Source: Litomosoides sigmodontis
Lineage: Eukaryota > Nematoda > Chromadorea > Rhabditida > Onchocercidae
NCBI GenBank assembly: GCA_963070105.1
Contig: OY718806.1
Coordinates: 393,001 to 457,000, forward strand
Length of the DNA stretch: 64,000 nucleotides
Reading direction: 5' to 3'
The notes beneath the pieces were generated by a model that was not told the DNA's origin, ran no database searches, and was given only the letters and a program-made list of their open reading frames with translations. Below, piece by piece: positions 42,578 to 56,000 of the stretch (position 1 is the first letter of the stretch; each line of letters begins with the position of its first letter). Both the position numbers and the translations under genes were made by a program.

Positions 42578-44226
42578 TTAAGATTTTGCTTGGTTGATAC
42601 CGTTGAAATAAGGATGTTTTAAAAGTTCCTTTGCTGTTGCTCGCTTTGTGGGATCGCACACAATCATTTTCTGTAAGGAGTACTGCTGTACTACAGTATT
42701 AAAATTAGAGATGCAAAAAAAAAGCAATTATCATATGTTCTTTTTTAAATCGCATTTTCCAAGTAAGTTTCCGGTAAAAAGCCTCTTACCTTTAAGATAA
42801 CCAAGTCATCCGAGTTCATGTACTTCTCAAGAAACTTTTCAAGGATGCAATTTTTCCATTGAGGGAATAATTCCTGGTAGTCAGGCAAATTTGATACACC
42901 AGGCCAGTTTTCTTCTGTCGGAGTTGACATTATGCTGTAAATGCTAGCAGTGAAGAATAGCAAAAACAAGTGGTATAAATGCAAGCAACAAACCTGAAAA
43001 TAGCATACAATTGGGAGATTTCTGAATCACCCATAAAGAGTGCCCGTTTGGAAGCCATCTCAGCAAATATGCATCCGACACTCCACATGTCAACTCCCAG
43101 AGAATACCGTTCAGCACCAAGTAGTATCTCTGGTGCTCGATACCACAAAGTGACCACCTGTTTAACAAACAGTAATTTTGTGAACGCATGACACTCAGTG
43201 AAGCTGGGAAGTAGTTTTTTCGATATGTCAGTGAAGAGGGAGCTAATGAATTAGGTCCTTTGAGAATATCAGGACAGATTAGAAAGCCAAAAGTGCAGCC
43301 AACATTTTCAGTAAACCAATCAATGCATTCGTTCATTCATTTAATTCAATTCATCCAATTCAATTCACCAGTCACTCATCCTTCGATGGTTTCAGACTTC
43401 ATAATAGTGTGAGAATGTCAAAGAAAAAGAGAAGAAAAATTAGAACAAATTTACCTCATGCGTGTAGGCTTGAAGTGGGACATCAAATGTTCGTGCGAGA
43501 CCGAAGTCTGCAAGCTTTATTATGCTGTCGACACTAACCATTATATTTTGTGGCTTCAAATCACGATGCATTATGCGGCGCTGATGACAATAGCAAATGC
43601 CTTTCAGTATTTGGTATAAAAAGTTTTTAACCTGAAACATTTGAAGAGATACTTGTGATACTGGAATAGTGCTTGTTTGCACATGTGAATTAGAAGGAAG
43701 TGAGCCAAAGACCTGGACTTTGTCCATTAATTCATCGTGTGGAATCAGATCAATATATCGTCGTAAATCCATCTCAAGATATTCAAAAACCATGTAAACA
43801 CGATCCTCCCCCATTATAACCCCATTGAGACTGAAATTTCAAACTTTAGACACTATTTGGCGTCACTATTGAAGTAAGTACCAATTTATCGAAAAATTCG
43901 TTTGGCTTATCGACGAAAAGAACGCACGCAATAATGTTTGGATGATGCAATTCGCGGAGCAATGCTATTTCCCGCATGGTTGTAGCGGGAATGCCAGTGC
44001 TGTCAGGATCGAAACGAGTCACTTTTATCGCAATTGGTTCCCCAGTTTCTTTGCGCAAAGCTTTGTAAACTACGCCATATGCACCTAATGACATTAAAAA
44101 AAATGAAGCAAAGTTTGTATTGAACATATGCAAAATCAGAGGTCCAGAATTTCGAGCAAATTTTAGCATACCTTCACCGATTTTTGTGAATTGATGATAA
44201 TTTTCCAAATTTAGTCCTTTTTTCAT
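42578..44226 (-). CDS. CDK1/2-like cyclin-dependent kinase (copy B), 7 exons, 302 aa
   Basis: Seen: exons 44172-44226, 43928-44084, 43713-43830, 43455-43631, 42994-43157, 42790-42934 and 42578-42670 (909 nt, in frame). Glycine loop [12 protein letters not shown] (16-27), Lys39 in IAIKVTRF, cyclin-binding helix IPATTMRE (47-57 region), [92 protein letters not shown]. Compact like CDK2, with almost no N- or C-terminal extension. The Thr14 equivalent is Ala, Tyr21 (Tyr15 equivalent) is kept, and the T-loop Thr is kept. All catalytic residues are present. Intron positions and phases match copy A exactly, so both come from one duplication. The start ATG 44224-44226 is 14 bases after a splice acceptor. 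Confidence 0.92.
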
Positions 44227-44240
44227 ATCAGTTCGTTGTT

Positions 44241-44256
44241 CTAGAAGAAGCAATAG
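44241..44256 (-). promoter_or_regulatory. Putative spliced-leader acceptor of CDK copy B
   Basis: Minus-strand TTGCTTCTTCTAG ends 14 bases before the ATG. Its close spacing to the start codon is typical of trans-spliced nematode mRNAs. Confidence 0.45.
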
Positions 44257-47200
44257 TTTTGATTGAATTTATATTTAGACCCAAAATGCCTTGATACCGT
44301 TGCCTCATCCTAAGTGCTATCTTCATCCTGACAAAAGTTTTCTTTTCCTAGCCTTGTTTTTCAACCCTGCCGAGGGCAAAAATTAATATACGTATTCTTG
44401 CCACCTAACCAATGATATCCATAAATGAGCCAAGTCAGCAATGCTACCAAAATGGTAGTATTCCTTATCGAATAGCATAAATTTCAGGCAGGAGTTAAAA
44501 GATGAAAAATAATATTCGCCATATAATTATTTCTCAAAATGTTGTACTTTCACGCATTGGAAAAACGCTGCTTCTTCTCAGCTGGCAAAATTTGAGATGA
44601 AACTTTTAGGACAATTTTTTCTTTTTTTCTCTTTTCTGTAAATTTGGATCAATTTTGGAAACAGTATTCAAGTCCCCTGAGTGTAAATGCGCAAGACTGT
44701 TGGAGGTTTCATTCGTGTAATTCTCACCAGTTGCTTTGTGTGCTCTCAATGGCCACTCCGATATACTTCTTACAGCCCGCATTTTCTTGGAATTATTTGG
44801 AGAAATTTGAAAATATTATGAAATGATGATTGTAAGTATCTGCTGCCCACACTGCACACAAATGTAATGTGACCTGTTTCGCTGCAAAACGAATAAAACA
44901 AGGTAGAAGTCGCGATGAATTGTTTAAGCAGTTAGTACAGAAAGCCCCTCAGAAATTCAGGAACCTCCATAAATACAAAAAACCCCCAGAAATCCAAAAA
45001 CCTCTTACTTAGTGTGTTTATAGCACGGTAGAATATCCTCCCTTAAGCAACAACCCGTAGAGTCAAGGTTAAGCGACCTGCTTAGTAATGAACACCCCAA
45101 AAATGACTGGAGCGACTCAGTTTGACTCCTTATATACCTTTTCTATTTATCACATATTTATTATAATTTTCTTATCCTATTAGACTGGTGGTTCTTTGTC
45201 CAAAAAGTTCGTTTCAATTCCCATCAGGTAAACAAAAATTTGCATGTTTATGATTCCTTATTACTTATTGTCTTATTCTTAAGACTGACTAACCGGTCCG
45301 CATCTATGACAGCAGCTGTGATTACTATAACGTAATTATCACATTGAAGTACACACGAATAACAAAATTGATATATGCATTTCCCGTTGATTGGTAAAAA
45401 TATCGTTACTAAAAAGTTTTGCAATTAAACGGTCTCAATCATTTGGTTTTGCCCTGATACCACTGCTATGAACTGCAAGCTTCGTTTGATCTAAAATATG
45501 CCCAAAATTTCCGTTTGTAATTGCTGGATTTGTTAAAATTAGCAAAAATTGATTTTTCCTTAGTTTGCACTCTTTCCTGTGAGCATTGGTTTGCAAAAAT
45601 CAGCCACGTGATTAACATTTTGGAAGCAGAAGTTTTAATTAAATTTAACCATAGTCCAAAAAATTAGCACTTTTTTGAGAGGTTCAGTGCAAAGAAGATC
45701 TTCCTCCAGCGGAACAAATAAAATGCCTTGACAAATTTAATGATGTCAATATCAGTTCAGAGTCAATCAGTTTCGGCGATTGCAATTGCAGAAAAGCTTG
45801 GAATGTGTGAATGTGTCACCACCAGTTATTACGTGCCAATTGCGAAAAAGCACAAGAACTATAACTGTTGAAAGCAACAAATCTGCCATCAAACAATTTC
45901 ACCGCGTTCCTCGTACGGTAGCAAAATCTAGGAAGAATTAGTAGACGAACAGTTGCAATTCTGATAAGAATTTGAATTGCCGTGATGTGTGAGGAAATGA
46001 AAGTTGGAAATTGCGTCTTCTCTTACGTGAAACTTGAACTATTATTATACAATTCCTTACTGTTAGCTACACTTTCATGAATTGAGGGGAAGTACGTTTG
46101 GGTCTGTATCTGATAGTCGAAAAAGTATCGAATCAACGTTCAGAAAACAAGATTTGTGGGTAAATTATCTATCCGTATTCGCAGGAGATTCCATGTAATT
46201 GAACATATATCTAAGTGGATCCATCGAAAAGAGAGGTATGAAATTGTTTGGAATAGTATCCATACTTACGAAATATTTTATAAATTTGAATACATCTGAA
46301 GTTTACTGCTAAAAAGTTTAGACAAACAAAACCATTGTTTGTCGAATCATTTAAACCCAGAAGCAAAAGTACTTTGGACATTTTGATATTTCACTTCTAT
46401 TCAGATATTTGACTTCCACCTTCGTAATTACAGTTAACGTAAGCATAGTTTTCCAAGTTCCATGAAATTTGTCGATTCTCATTTTTCATTCACTGAATAT
46501 CTATCAAACTTTTCCTTACAACATTCACCTCAGATGAAAAGCAATAAGCAGCAAATATTTGAATTGGTACGAGCGGTTCAAGTGGCTACTTAGATTTCTA
46601 TTCATTTACAAAGTGAATATGAAATGTGTCACGAATTGTATTAAAGCGTCAGTGTGATGCCATAAGCCGTCTGTACAATAAATTTTTACTTTCATGACAC
46701 CTTTAATCTAGGATCAAAGTGAAAGTAGATCTATTGTCGCTTACATAAAGTGAATTTATGCATTTATTTTTTATTAACGAACCTGCCGTTGTAAGTAACT
46801 GAAGATCGATCTAATAAATAGTTTGACTTAATGACATCAACATTTTAGGCAGCTGAGGGAGCAAGCAACCAGTGCGATTTAACATGATTGTCGATTACTT
46901 CAGCATTTCAAATAAGATCGATTTGAATCCAAAACTGCTATATGGAATCGTGTGTGGGAGATGGAGATGGTCGGTTTCTTTAGTAACACAGAAACTAAAA
47001 CTGTCAACTGACTCACCGACTGACTCATCGCCTGCACGGAAAAGGACGAAAATTTCGTAGTGATCAGTAATTGCAGGATGGATGTGCTTGAGAATTTAAC
47101 TTTCACAACTTCTCACAACCATATCACATTCCCACTTCAAGATTAATTTCATCACATTCAGCTAACCTTACATGTTGTTATGGTTGAAATGATAGCTTTA

Positions 47201-49106
47201 AGAGTGTGAAATCCATCTCATTCGTGGAATTTTATAATACCAAGACAATAAAACTTTTCCATTGATGAATCAAATATTTTGTCTATCCGTTTTAAACATT
47301 TTAGGAAATACACAGCACTCAAATATTGTAAAATGCCATAGGTATTACTACCACCTTTTAAAATATGCCATGTATATCATTCCACTGACAAAACCCATTT
47401 AAAACAAATACATTTTTCAGTATCAAGGAAATACCGGGAATTAGGACACACATGACGTGACGCATACTCGTATTCATGAATTTCATAATATTTATAGGGA
47501 AAATGCGACCTATAAGTGTAAGGAGCAAGAAAATTTGAATTTTAAATGTTGAATTCCATGTTCAATTGCCGGAAACCGCGCGAAATACTGCCGATAGTAT
47601 TCGTGTAATGAAATTTTCTACAGCAACGAGCACAGGAATGACCGGCAGTGATTAGAGGAAAACGTCGTGGGTGGTCTGCTAAATCGCTACTAAGGAGACC
47701 TCTTAGCGCCGAGTTGCTTCAGCAACTTACCACCCACGAAGTTTTTCAAATCGTTGCGGCAACAAGATCGATCCTTCTCTTGACACTGCACGAACTTCAT
47801 TGGTGGTATAAATGCGGTGAATTATTTGGCATATTTGATGACCACTGGGTGGATTGCGTAACATTTTTTCTAAGTATCCTTACAAGAACACTAATGTTGT
47901 GGTCCACTACATAGGACACTACCTTGGTAGCCTTGATGAGCCGTAGTATTCAAACAACTTGTCTACGCTGAGGGATACAGTCCAAGTTTTGTAAAAAAAT
48001 GTCGAGTTAAAGTATGTAAGAGATGATGGCTATAATGTAGGCCAGTCAGTAATTCTACAACATTTGAAATGATTCATCTGACATTTCTTGTGACTTTCTC
48101 GAGCACTCAGTAATTTAATTCCACGATGAATAATGATTGTGTCATGCTGCATGTTCCTCTCCCAATGAATTCTTTTGCACAACTGATAAGCGCTAAATTT
48201 AAATCACAAAAATTGAGTCTGTGATGTTGCTGGAAGCCATCAGCTTCGAGATCTCAACAGGTATGTACGATAGAGAGGCGAGCAGTCGCTGTCAAGCAAT
48301 TCATTCACACTTGTCCTCAAAGCCTTAGTAATTATGGATTTGATTTTTCTCATGTACGCTGCACTGTCCGCAATGTTTCACGAGCTTTTTGTTTCAAAAG
48401 AATATGGATGGTGCTGACCTGTACGGTGGTTTGATGCTGATAGAAAACAAATATGAATTAGCTCTCAGTAACACATCTGCTTATGGGAGCTAACTTTAAG
48501 TAGTAGGTTGAGATCGTATCAGATGGAATTTAAATTTTGAACTGAAGAGTTTTTTGCAAGATGAAAGTTGAAGCGAGCACTAGCACTGTCTTCGTTCAAA
48601 CACATAGCTCTCCTCCCTCTCACTGCAATGTTTATGTGAATGATAAAAGGCATGCGCGAAATGAAACGGTTAATGTTTAAGCATCGAAGATGCGAAACAG
48701 CGTGAGATGACAATTAGTGGATCGTTCAGCATGTCATACAACAAATGCAGCTGCCATCTTTGCTGGGGAAGCTAGCCGCTTCTGCCTGAAACAGCGCATT
48801 TAAAGTAGACTTTAGGGTAATTTTCGAATCTCACCCGATGGAGCAAACCAATTTCTCGAGAAGTTAAGGAAAGTGTGAGATGACGAGCTTGAGAACTTGC
48901 TGGAGTATCAATAACTTTTATCATCGTATAATGATAAATTATCATAATCTAGGTTCACCTTGCTTCAACTTCGTGCATGTACAATTGTTTCTTTTTCAAA
49001 TTTTTAATGAATTGTTTTTTCGTTACTTTTCCTTTTCATAGTTCTAAACAATCTAATCAATGAAAAGACATTAACTTGGATTAATCTGGTGATTTCGAAT
49101 CATAAT
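44257..49106. other. Gene-poor region between CDK copy B and the secreted-protein gene
   Basis: About 4.8 kb, AT-rich. Short open frames (45739-45868 on plus, 46872-47060 on plus, 47648-47914 on plus, 48519-48713 on minus) lack splice or motif support. A strong inverted-repeat structure lies at 47,661-47,743. Confidence 0.45.
47661..47743. other. Strong inverted repeat with two internal hairpins (possible structured RNA)
   Basis: Arms CGTGGGTGGT (47,666-47,675) and ACCACCCACG (47,729-47,738) are perfectly complementary. A further T-A pair and, after one mismatch, AAC/GTT pairs extend the stem. Inside are a short CTAAG...CTTAG stem (around 47,689-47,705) and GTTGC-ttca-GCAAC (47,714-47,727). 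The shape is a closed multi-arm structure of about 83 nt. It does not match tRNA, 5S or spliced-leader RNA layout. Confidence 0.4.
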
Positions 49107-50016
49107 TCATGCAAACGTTTTAAATTTCAAGCCAAATATAATTAAAGGTACTTTTTGTCTGCCATTATAGATGGCGTAAACTTCACAGCATCCTTGGCAT
49201 CTATCTTTAACATCATTTCCTGATGAACATTGCGCAATCGTATCCTGGCCATCAATGTTCGTTCGAAATGCTGCCGACCGTGTACATGCTAAAAACTATT
49301 AACTGTAAATTTTTTCCAGAATTTATGACTGTAACAAATTCTGAGCTATTTTCAGCTTGATTTACCTACTGTTTAGAATTACTAATAAACAAGAGAAATA
49401 TGTAGAAAATATTAAAAAAGAAGTAAGAACGAAGTTTTTAGGAAACAACAGCCTAATTTTGGCTCTCATACAAGCACTGCGCTTGTGAGGATCGTTATTA
49501 TGCACATCGTACCACTTTAGTCCTACCGAGTGCGATCACTGCTGCACGTTTGTCTACAACAATTTGAGGCGGTTCATCAACGCTGACCCTTACAGGACAA
49601 CATTTAGTATAGTAGCAATGAAATATGAGACAGTATCCAATTTCTTGTTGCACTACCCGCCTATCAACATGCAAAATGGTTATCCAGGCCGTGCAACTTC
49701 CGGAGCCTAAGTCATTTGGACATATTTGGAAGCTACTTTCTAGCTATAGGTAGTGTATGTTCGCTATCATTTTAGACACCAACGTTACCTCCTAATGTAT
49801 TTCCAATCCTTCCCTTTGTGTTTATGATTTTTACAAACTGTTCTGTGTGCATTTGAAATGCTTGAGGAAAAAAGAAAAGAAAAGAGGAGTGAGAATACCA
49901 ATGCATCTCGTATTTGCGTTGATCATGTCCGGTCTTTCGAAATATGGCAGAGGTAACTGAGCCCGTGCCGTGGAAATGATGCAAATTGTGACGGCAACAA
50001 CAGCGATGCTTCTCAT
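49107..50016 (-). CDS. Small secreted cysteine-rich protein, 3 exons
   Basis: Seen: exons 49899-50016, 49527-49739 and 49107-49288 keep phase 1 at both junctions. The N-terminus MRSIAVVAVTICIISTARA is a classic signal peptide with an AxA-like cleavage site before QLPLPYF. The mature part has many cysteines: RCI, QICPND, GSCTAW, YCLIFHCYYTKCCP, ACTR, AQCSSG, RCQGCCEVY. This suggests a disulphide-rich extracellular domain. If read through to the TGA at 49107 the protein is about 170 aa; alternatively a GTACCT donor at 49151 leads to a further exon I could not place. No known family is recognised. Secreted Cys-rich proteins are common in parasitic nematodes, but a host-directed role would be speculation. 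Confidence 0.65.
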
Positions 50017-53000
50017 TATCAGCTACTGATGGATAGTCATTTTCAAGGAATATTTTATAAAATGGTTGTTTTGTCTTCGCTTATTATCAATGTTAACATT
50101 GTTGTTCCCCACTCTTCAGGTTGATGATGCATCATCGGACGCCCTTTTTTATTCTCCTTTTTTAATCTTTCTTCCCTTTTTTCGTTAGTCGAAGAAGTTA
50201 AGTTTATGACATCATCGGCGCATATTTCTCAAAAATTCAATTATCAAATCAAAATGATAAGCAGATGATAATAACAAATGTGTCAGTATCAATCTATCTC
50301 CTTATCATTCTAGTACTATCCTACTAGTACTCGTCATACATTTTATATTTATATACATACGGTACATTATATATGTATGAAAAGTACTTTGTGATTTAGT
50401 TACAACATGATTGTTCACCCTAAAGAGCAATTATAACTAAAGTTTCCGAGTAATTAACTTCTCTGAAATACGACAGTCTCAAAAACTTCCCTGAATCAAT
50501 GATAAAGGCCCATTCTCACATCCGCTAATCCGTTTGTTCTAGAGGTCCTTTTTCATTAATTAGCAATCGACTAGATATTGTTAGCAATTTATTGACGTGA
50601 AAGGCCTTTGTATACTAGATTGTTAATGCGTTGCATTTCAGTATATGGTATGAGCAACTTCTGACCAAAGCGATTGTTTTCACTTTCTCTTTGTGATTGC
50701 AACCTCTTTATGATCTCTACCGTATTGTATGTCAAAATCGATTTCGGAGTGTTCTTTTAAAACCTTATTAAACATAAAGTTCATTTGAATTAGAATGGCG
50801 AAGTATTATTCAAGTGCCGAATTATCAAAAACCGTTTAAAATGCATTTTAAAAAGCTGAAGTGAGTTTCTGGTCAACAACCTAATTGTATGCGTGTGTGG
50901 TACCAATATCTCGATATATATCAAGTGCCACAATGTCACATCTAACAAAATTTCATTCAATAAACTTGTCATCAACACTATCGACAGTTGAACCATCTGG
51001 CGTTAACGACCAAAATTCGACAGTATCCTTTCAGCATGTTTAAAGCTTCCAGAACATATCTCAGTCATTATCGCAATAAGATATCGAGGGCTAAATCTTA
51101 AGGTAGCAAACCGATATGAAAATAAAATTTCCATTTCCTTCTCTCAGTTCCAACTTTTAATTTCACAATTTAAAAATTCCCGCGTTCAATGTGTTAAGAC
51201 TTGAGAAGGAAACGATAGCGTTGTGATGAAAAGAAAATTCAATCGTCTTAAGCATTCAGTGGTTGATGTGCTTTGCTGATATTGCTGGAGGCTATAATTA
51301 TTTCCGAAACTCGAAACAAAACCAGTTTAACCATCATGCATAAACTCTGACCAATTCGTTTCCCTTATAGATTATCGAGTTCAAATAATTCTATTAAAAT
51401 GACAATTTGCAGACAACGAGACTGAAAAAACCAGGTTTCAATGCCATGTATGCAATGAAATTCCGTGGCTGGCAAGGTTACTCTCATATAAAACTCTGGG
51501 TTAACAGCTTCAACAGTAGACACTCTTGATGAAGAACGAGAAAGAAATATTGAATATTGTCATTTTAGGATTTTGCCATCCTCCTCATCTTATCCCCGGG
51601 TTGGTTAATGAACAGGTGTGCCCATCAATCGCAGTAAATGCTAAGCATAAAATTTATTGGTAGTAATGCTCCTTCATTATCAGATCTTCCTTTAGTCGAC
51701 AGAGTTTAACCATTTGATTGAAAGATAAATTTAATTCCTTCTATTCCCGAACTGCGCTCACTTCTCCCATCTTTTCACCTTTGCTGTTCCTGCGTTGATA
51801 TAATTCAGCTTTCAGTGACTTGACCTACAACAAGCTTTTTCGCCAAGCGTTTAGCTTTACCTGCCAGTAGCCTTACTTGCTTTCTAATTTCAATATTTAA
51901 AAATTTATTGGTGCTCAGTAAACTCGTTCACCATCTACACAAGAGATCCACTGAGAAAAACGCCTACATAGAATGCATCCGGAAAAATCCCAACTACCTT
52001 CCATATAATTCCTCGACTAAGATTCTGTGATTAATAGATCGGGCAATTTGGATGGAATAACCTGCCACCTGTTATTCATGAAGTACGCTTTCAGGTCACA
52101 TCAACTGTGTGCACATTTGAGGCTGACATTGTTCAAATGAGATTAATCTCGTTTGTCTTTCTGATATGAACGAAATTTTGCAGCGAAAAGGGATGTGATG
52201 TGAGTTGTACATGTTATGCAGATTTAGTGATTTCATTGGGAAACTCTAATGCTCTTTCGCAGCCTCTCCTCTCTCTCTTTTTCTCTCCCTCCCTCTCCCT
52301 CCTCTGGTCAGCGTTAGCAATTTAAAGTTAAATTCATTCCCCTTCGTTACTTTTATCTGTTCACCAAGAGGGATAGCTCTTCCCCTCATCAGTTCAAACT
52401 CCAACTACACCATCGTGACACAATCTCCCACTTCACGCTCGAACCAAATCATTTCGAAAATGATGGAGAGGACAGTAGGTATTCACTCCAATCCATGTTC
52501 GGTACTGTGATAAGGGATAGATCAAAATTTAGCAAATTACTCGGAAGTGAAGCAAATGGAACGGAACGACCACCACTTGGCGAATTCAGCCGACTGATGG
52601 ATGCCGAAGCAGAATCTGACCTCTGACATGTGGAAGGTGGCTGCGATGGCAGCAGCTATTGTTCCATTTCCGACCCGCGCTCGTCTCTCCGTCCTCCTTC
52701 CTACCCACGTATGAAACGCATCCACTTTCTGCCGCTCCTAATCCGACCTCTGCAACCTCCCTCTCTCCCTCCTCCTCCCTCTTCCCTCTTGTACAGTCAT
52801 TTTCATTTCCAGTGCATCCATCCGTCTGTCTGTTTCTAATTCAGCTGCGTCACCATTTATTTCATTTTGTATGCTTTCCTCTCCTGCTCAACCGTTTCTG
52901 CACCCGACGGAGGAACGAGGATTACCAATTAATTAATGAATCACTGATCTTGTGCCAGAGAACTTACTGTTATTGCAAACGCTCATTCCTCTCATAATTT

Positions 53001-56000
53001 ACAAGGAAAGTGTTTAATTCCTGCTGGAATTTTCAGTTTAGCGAAAAAATGAGGGAAAAAACGAAGTAGAGAACGGCTGCTGAAGAAAATCAATTTTTTT
53101 CTACTTTAGTTGAGGGGATTAAATTTACCACAGCGCGCGGAACACTTTACTGCATATATAAGGATTTCCAAAATTGCAACGAATGCAACCGCCTCTCTCT
53201 GATTGTTTTCCTCATTCGCATCATTCCAAGCCCTTCTTGTTTTTAAATCCCTCCTTCTATTTATTATCGACAATACTGGAACTTCACCACAGTGACGCCG
53301 CTAATGTCGAGCACATCTACGTGTGATCACCTGACAAAAGGTACGCGTCATTATTAGTCTCCATCTAACAATTTTAAAATTTGAAGATTTGATGGAGAGA
53401 GGAGAACACAGTACGGGTACACCTCATTCCTCATTCTCATCAGCTGCAAATGTTGTTGGAAGTTACCGAATTGAAATCGTAAGATGGTCTCTTCGGTCAC
53501 AGAACCATTATCGATTCCCTACTTCTGCATTTATTAATTGTTATCTACTTTTTTGATTGGAAGATTTTTCACAACATTTAATTGATTGATTTCCGTTCCA
53601 TTTTCGCAACAGCTACGTCAAATTTTGCCATATTTCCTCACTTAAATCACTTCCTGAGATATATTTCCGGTTTGCACTCGGCGTCGGAAGGCTCTAAAAC
53701 CATTTGGCTGTTTGTTTGTTTATCCCTTTTTGCTCATCACTTCTCATTTTATGAGTTACAGTTGCGCTCAGTGCATCTGCATAATATCGTTTTCTTAAAA
53801 ACAGCTCTGAGACTAATGGAGTTATTTCTCTCGAAAAAGTTATCGGCCGGAAATTTTCCGATTATCCTTTAGGAAAGGTTATGAAGTGGGAAAATTTTCT
53901 TGGAAGAGAAAGGAAGTTTTATATTTCTCACTTATTTGTGCACTTTAAGCTGACTGCAAAATATTTGATTACTTTTCCTGGAATATTTTGTGTATCCGAA
54001 AGGAAGCTATAGCTATATGCGTGCAAAATCCCAACTGCTTAAATCACTGTTTAGTAGGAAATGAATTGAAATTGAAAAAGTGAGATATTATTTTTGAGTG
54101 TAAAATATTCATTCCCAGCAAAAAATTCCCCGAACCATAAGAAAATTTTGCAATTCATTCAAAAAATTTCGAAAATAGAAGATTAGAAAAGATGACATAT
54201 CGAATGTGGTTAAAGTTATTGTTGTTGTGCTGCAAAAAAAGATTGGACCGTATCTTTTTTAACTGATCTGTTTCAAAAATTTTCGGGCGAATTGTAAATT
54301 TTCATAAATATGTTGGTGGAAGAAATAAAACTGGATCATTGTAGGAATGACTAATCTACAGTTACCGTTTTGAGATGGAGGCGGAGATGCAGTTGAGAGT
54401 TCGAACTCATTTAATTAGTGTTCGTACTGCAACTCTTTTCCATCCGTATATGCCATTTCCGGCTTTTGAAATGAGTCATGCATTGCGATGACAGCAATTC
54501 ATCTCTGTTATTTGCCGAGAAAATGACACAGAGATAATTTTTATAATTGTATTTTGTCCTTTCACTTGCCAACCTTTCCTCTGCTTTTCCTTTTTTCTTG
54601 TCATTCACTCCTAAGTTGGCAAAACACTTGTGAAATAGCATCCATCAATGGAAAAGGTTGAAGCATGTCGTGGCGGCGAGGAAGAGAGGAAAGGTGTACG
54701 CTTCCTCTGATAAACTTTCCGATGATATCCGTAGAAGTCACCATGAAAATACGTGTCGTGTTTTTCGGCGAAGTACCGTTGACGTAACACAGAGTGGTTG
54801 ACAGTCTGGAAGCACAAAGGAGAGAAAGTAGCCGACTGTTACGTAACAGATTTACTGTCTTTTCTTATCTGATGCAACCCGATTGCCTCCTACGACTTCA
54901 TCGCTCCTCTTACTTTTCATATGCCTCCCTTCCTTCATTAGGCCTTCACATGGCACTTCTAGTGCATAGCGCAGTCTTGGAATATTGCACAGAAAATAAA
55001 TGAGATGATATAAGGCACTTTTCTGACAGCGTTGTGGCAACGACTGAGAGAGAGCAACGCTTGGATTTATGAACAAAACATCCCTGAAAAATTCCCTCAC
55101 TTTTCTGACTTCGGTTGTTTTGTCACTTGGAGAGGATGAAAGTGAAGGTTTGATTATGAGAAAGGTAAGCTTGGCTAGATAAGCTTGGAGGTTATCTGTG
55201 ACCGAATCCGAAATTCGCAGGTAAATTTCCCTGGAGCAGAGATGGAAGAACTAGTAATTTTTAGATGTTTGACTTATGGAATAATTTATGAAGACGAGTT
55301 AATACGACAGTGGCCGATGCCACTGGAAGCATTGAAAATTTACTGAATTAAATTTAATTGTGAAAAGTAGTAATAAATGGTGGATGTTTCACAGCGAATT
55401 CACCATTTTAACAGTGCGGCAGAGAGTGGTCCTCCCCTACTGGTCCGTCGTCATTTGGCAGTCGCCGCCGCCATTTGCAGAAATGAAAAATTCGTTTAGA
55501 AGTGGTCGCACACATACATACACACACACATACATACATTACTAAACATTGCTAATTTGCCTTCTGTCCACCTCTTTTCCTCCCCCCCCCCCCTCCACTA
55601 CCCGTCGTCTTCCCTCCTTGCCACCATTCCGGTACTCATTTATTAATACTATGCTTTATCATCGAACAAATGGCGCTATTTCTTGAAATTTAGAATTTGA
55701 ATTAACTTTTTCTTCAAAATTTGCTGTTTAAGCTCATCAAGTTTAAAAACGTCGTTGACAGTAATTTCCTTATTCCTCAAAATATAATTATAGATTGGTA
55801 ATTAAAAAATGGAAGCTTTAGGAATTCATCAGTAACTTCAACTGCTTTCAGTTCGCAGTAAGCGTTAGACTTTCTTTTTATTCCTTTCCCCACTTCCAGT
55901 TTTCCCAGTAAATTAAGCGAAATATATGGGAATGGTTTTGTTTACTTTCTATAATTTGGTTTTATCTAATCGGGAATTTCTCTACGATTCTTCCGAGTGA

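Noticed and set aside
43200..43336. Minus-strand ORF overlapping the CDK copy B intron (130 aa)
   Set aside because: It is the wrong frame through the WYRAPE exon plus intron sequence.
47648..47914. 88-aa plus-strand ORF
   Set aside because: Its start lies in the inverted repeat, and codon content and length are consistent with chance; no motif or splice context.
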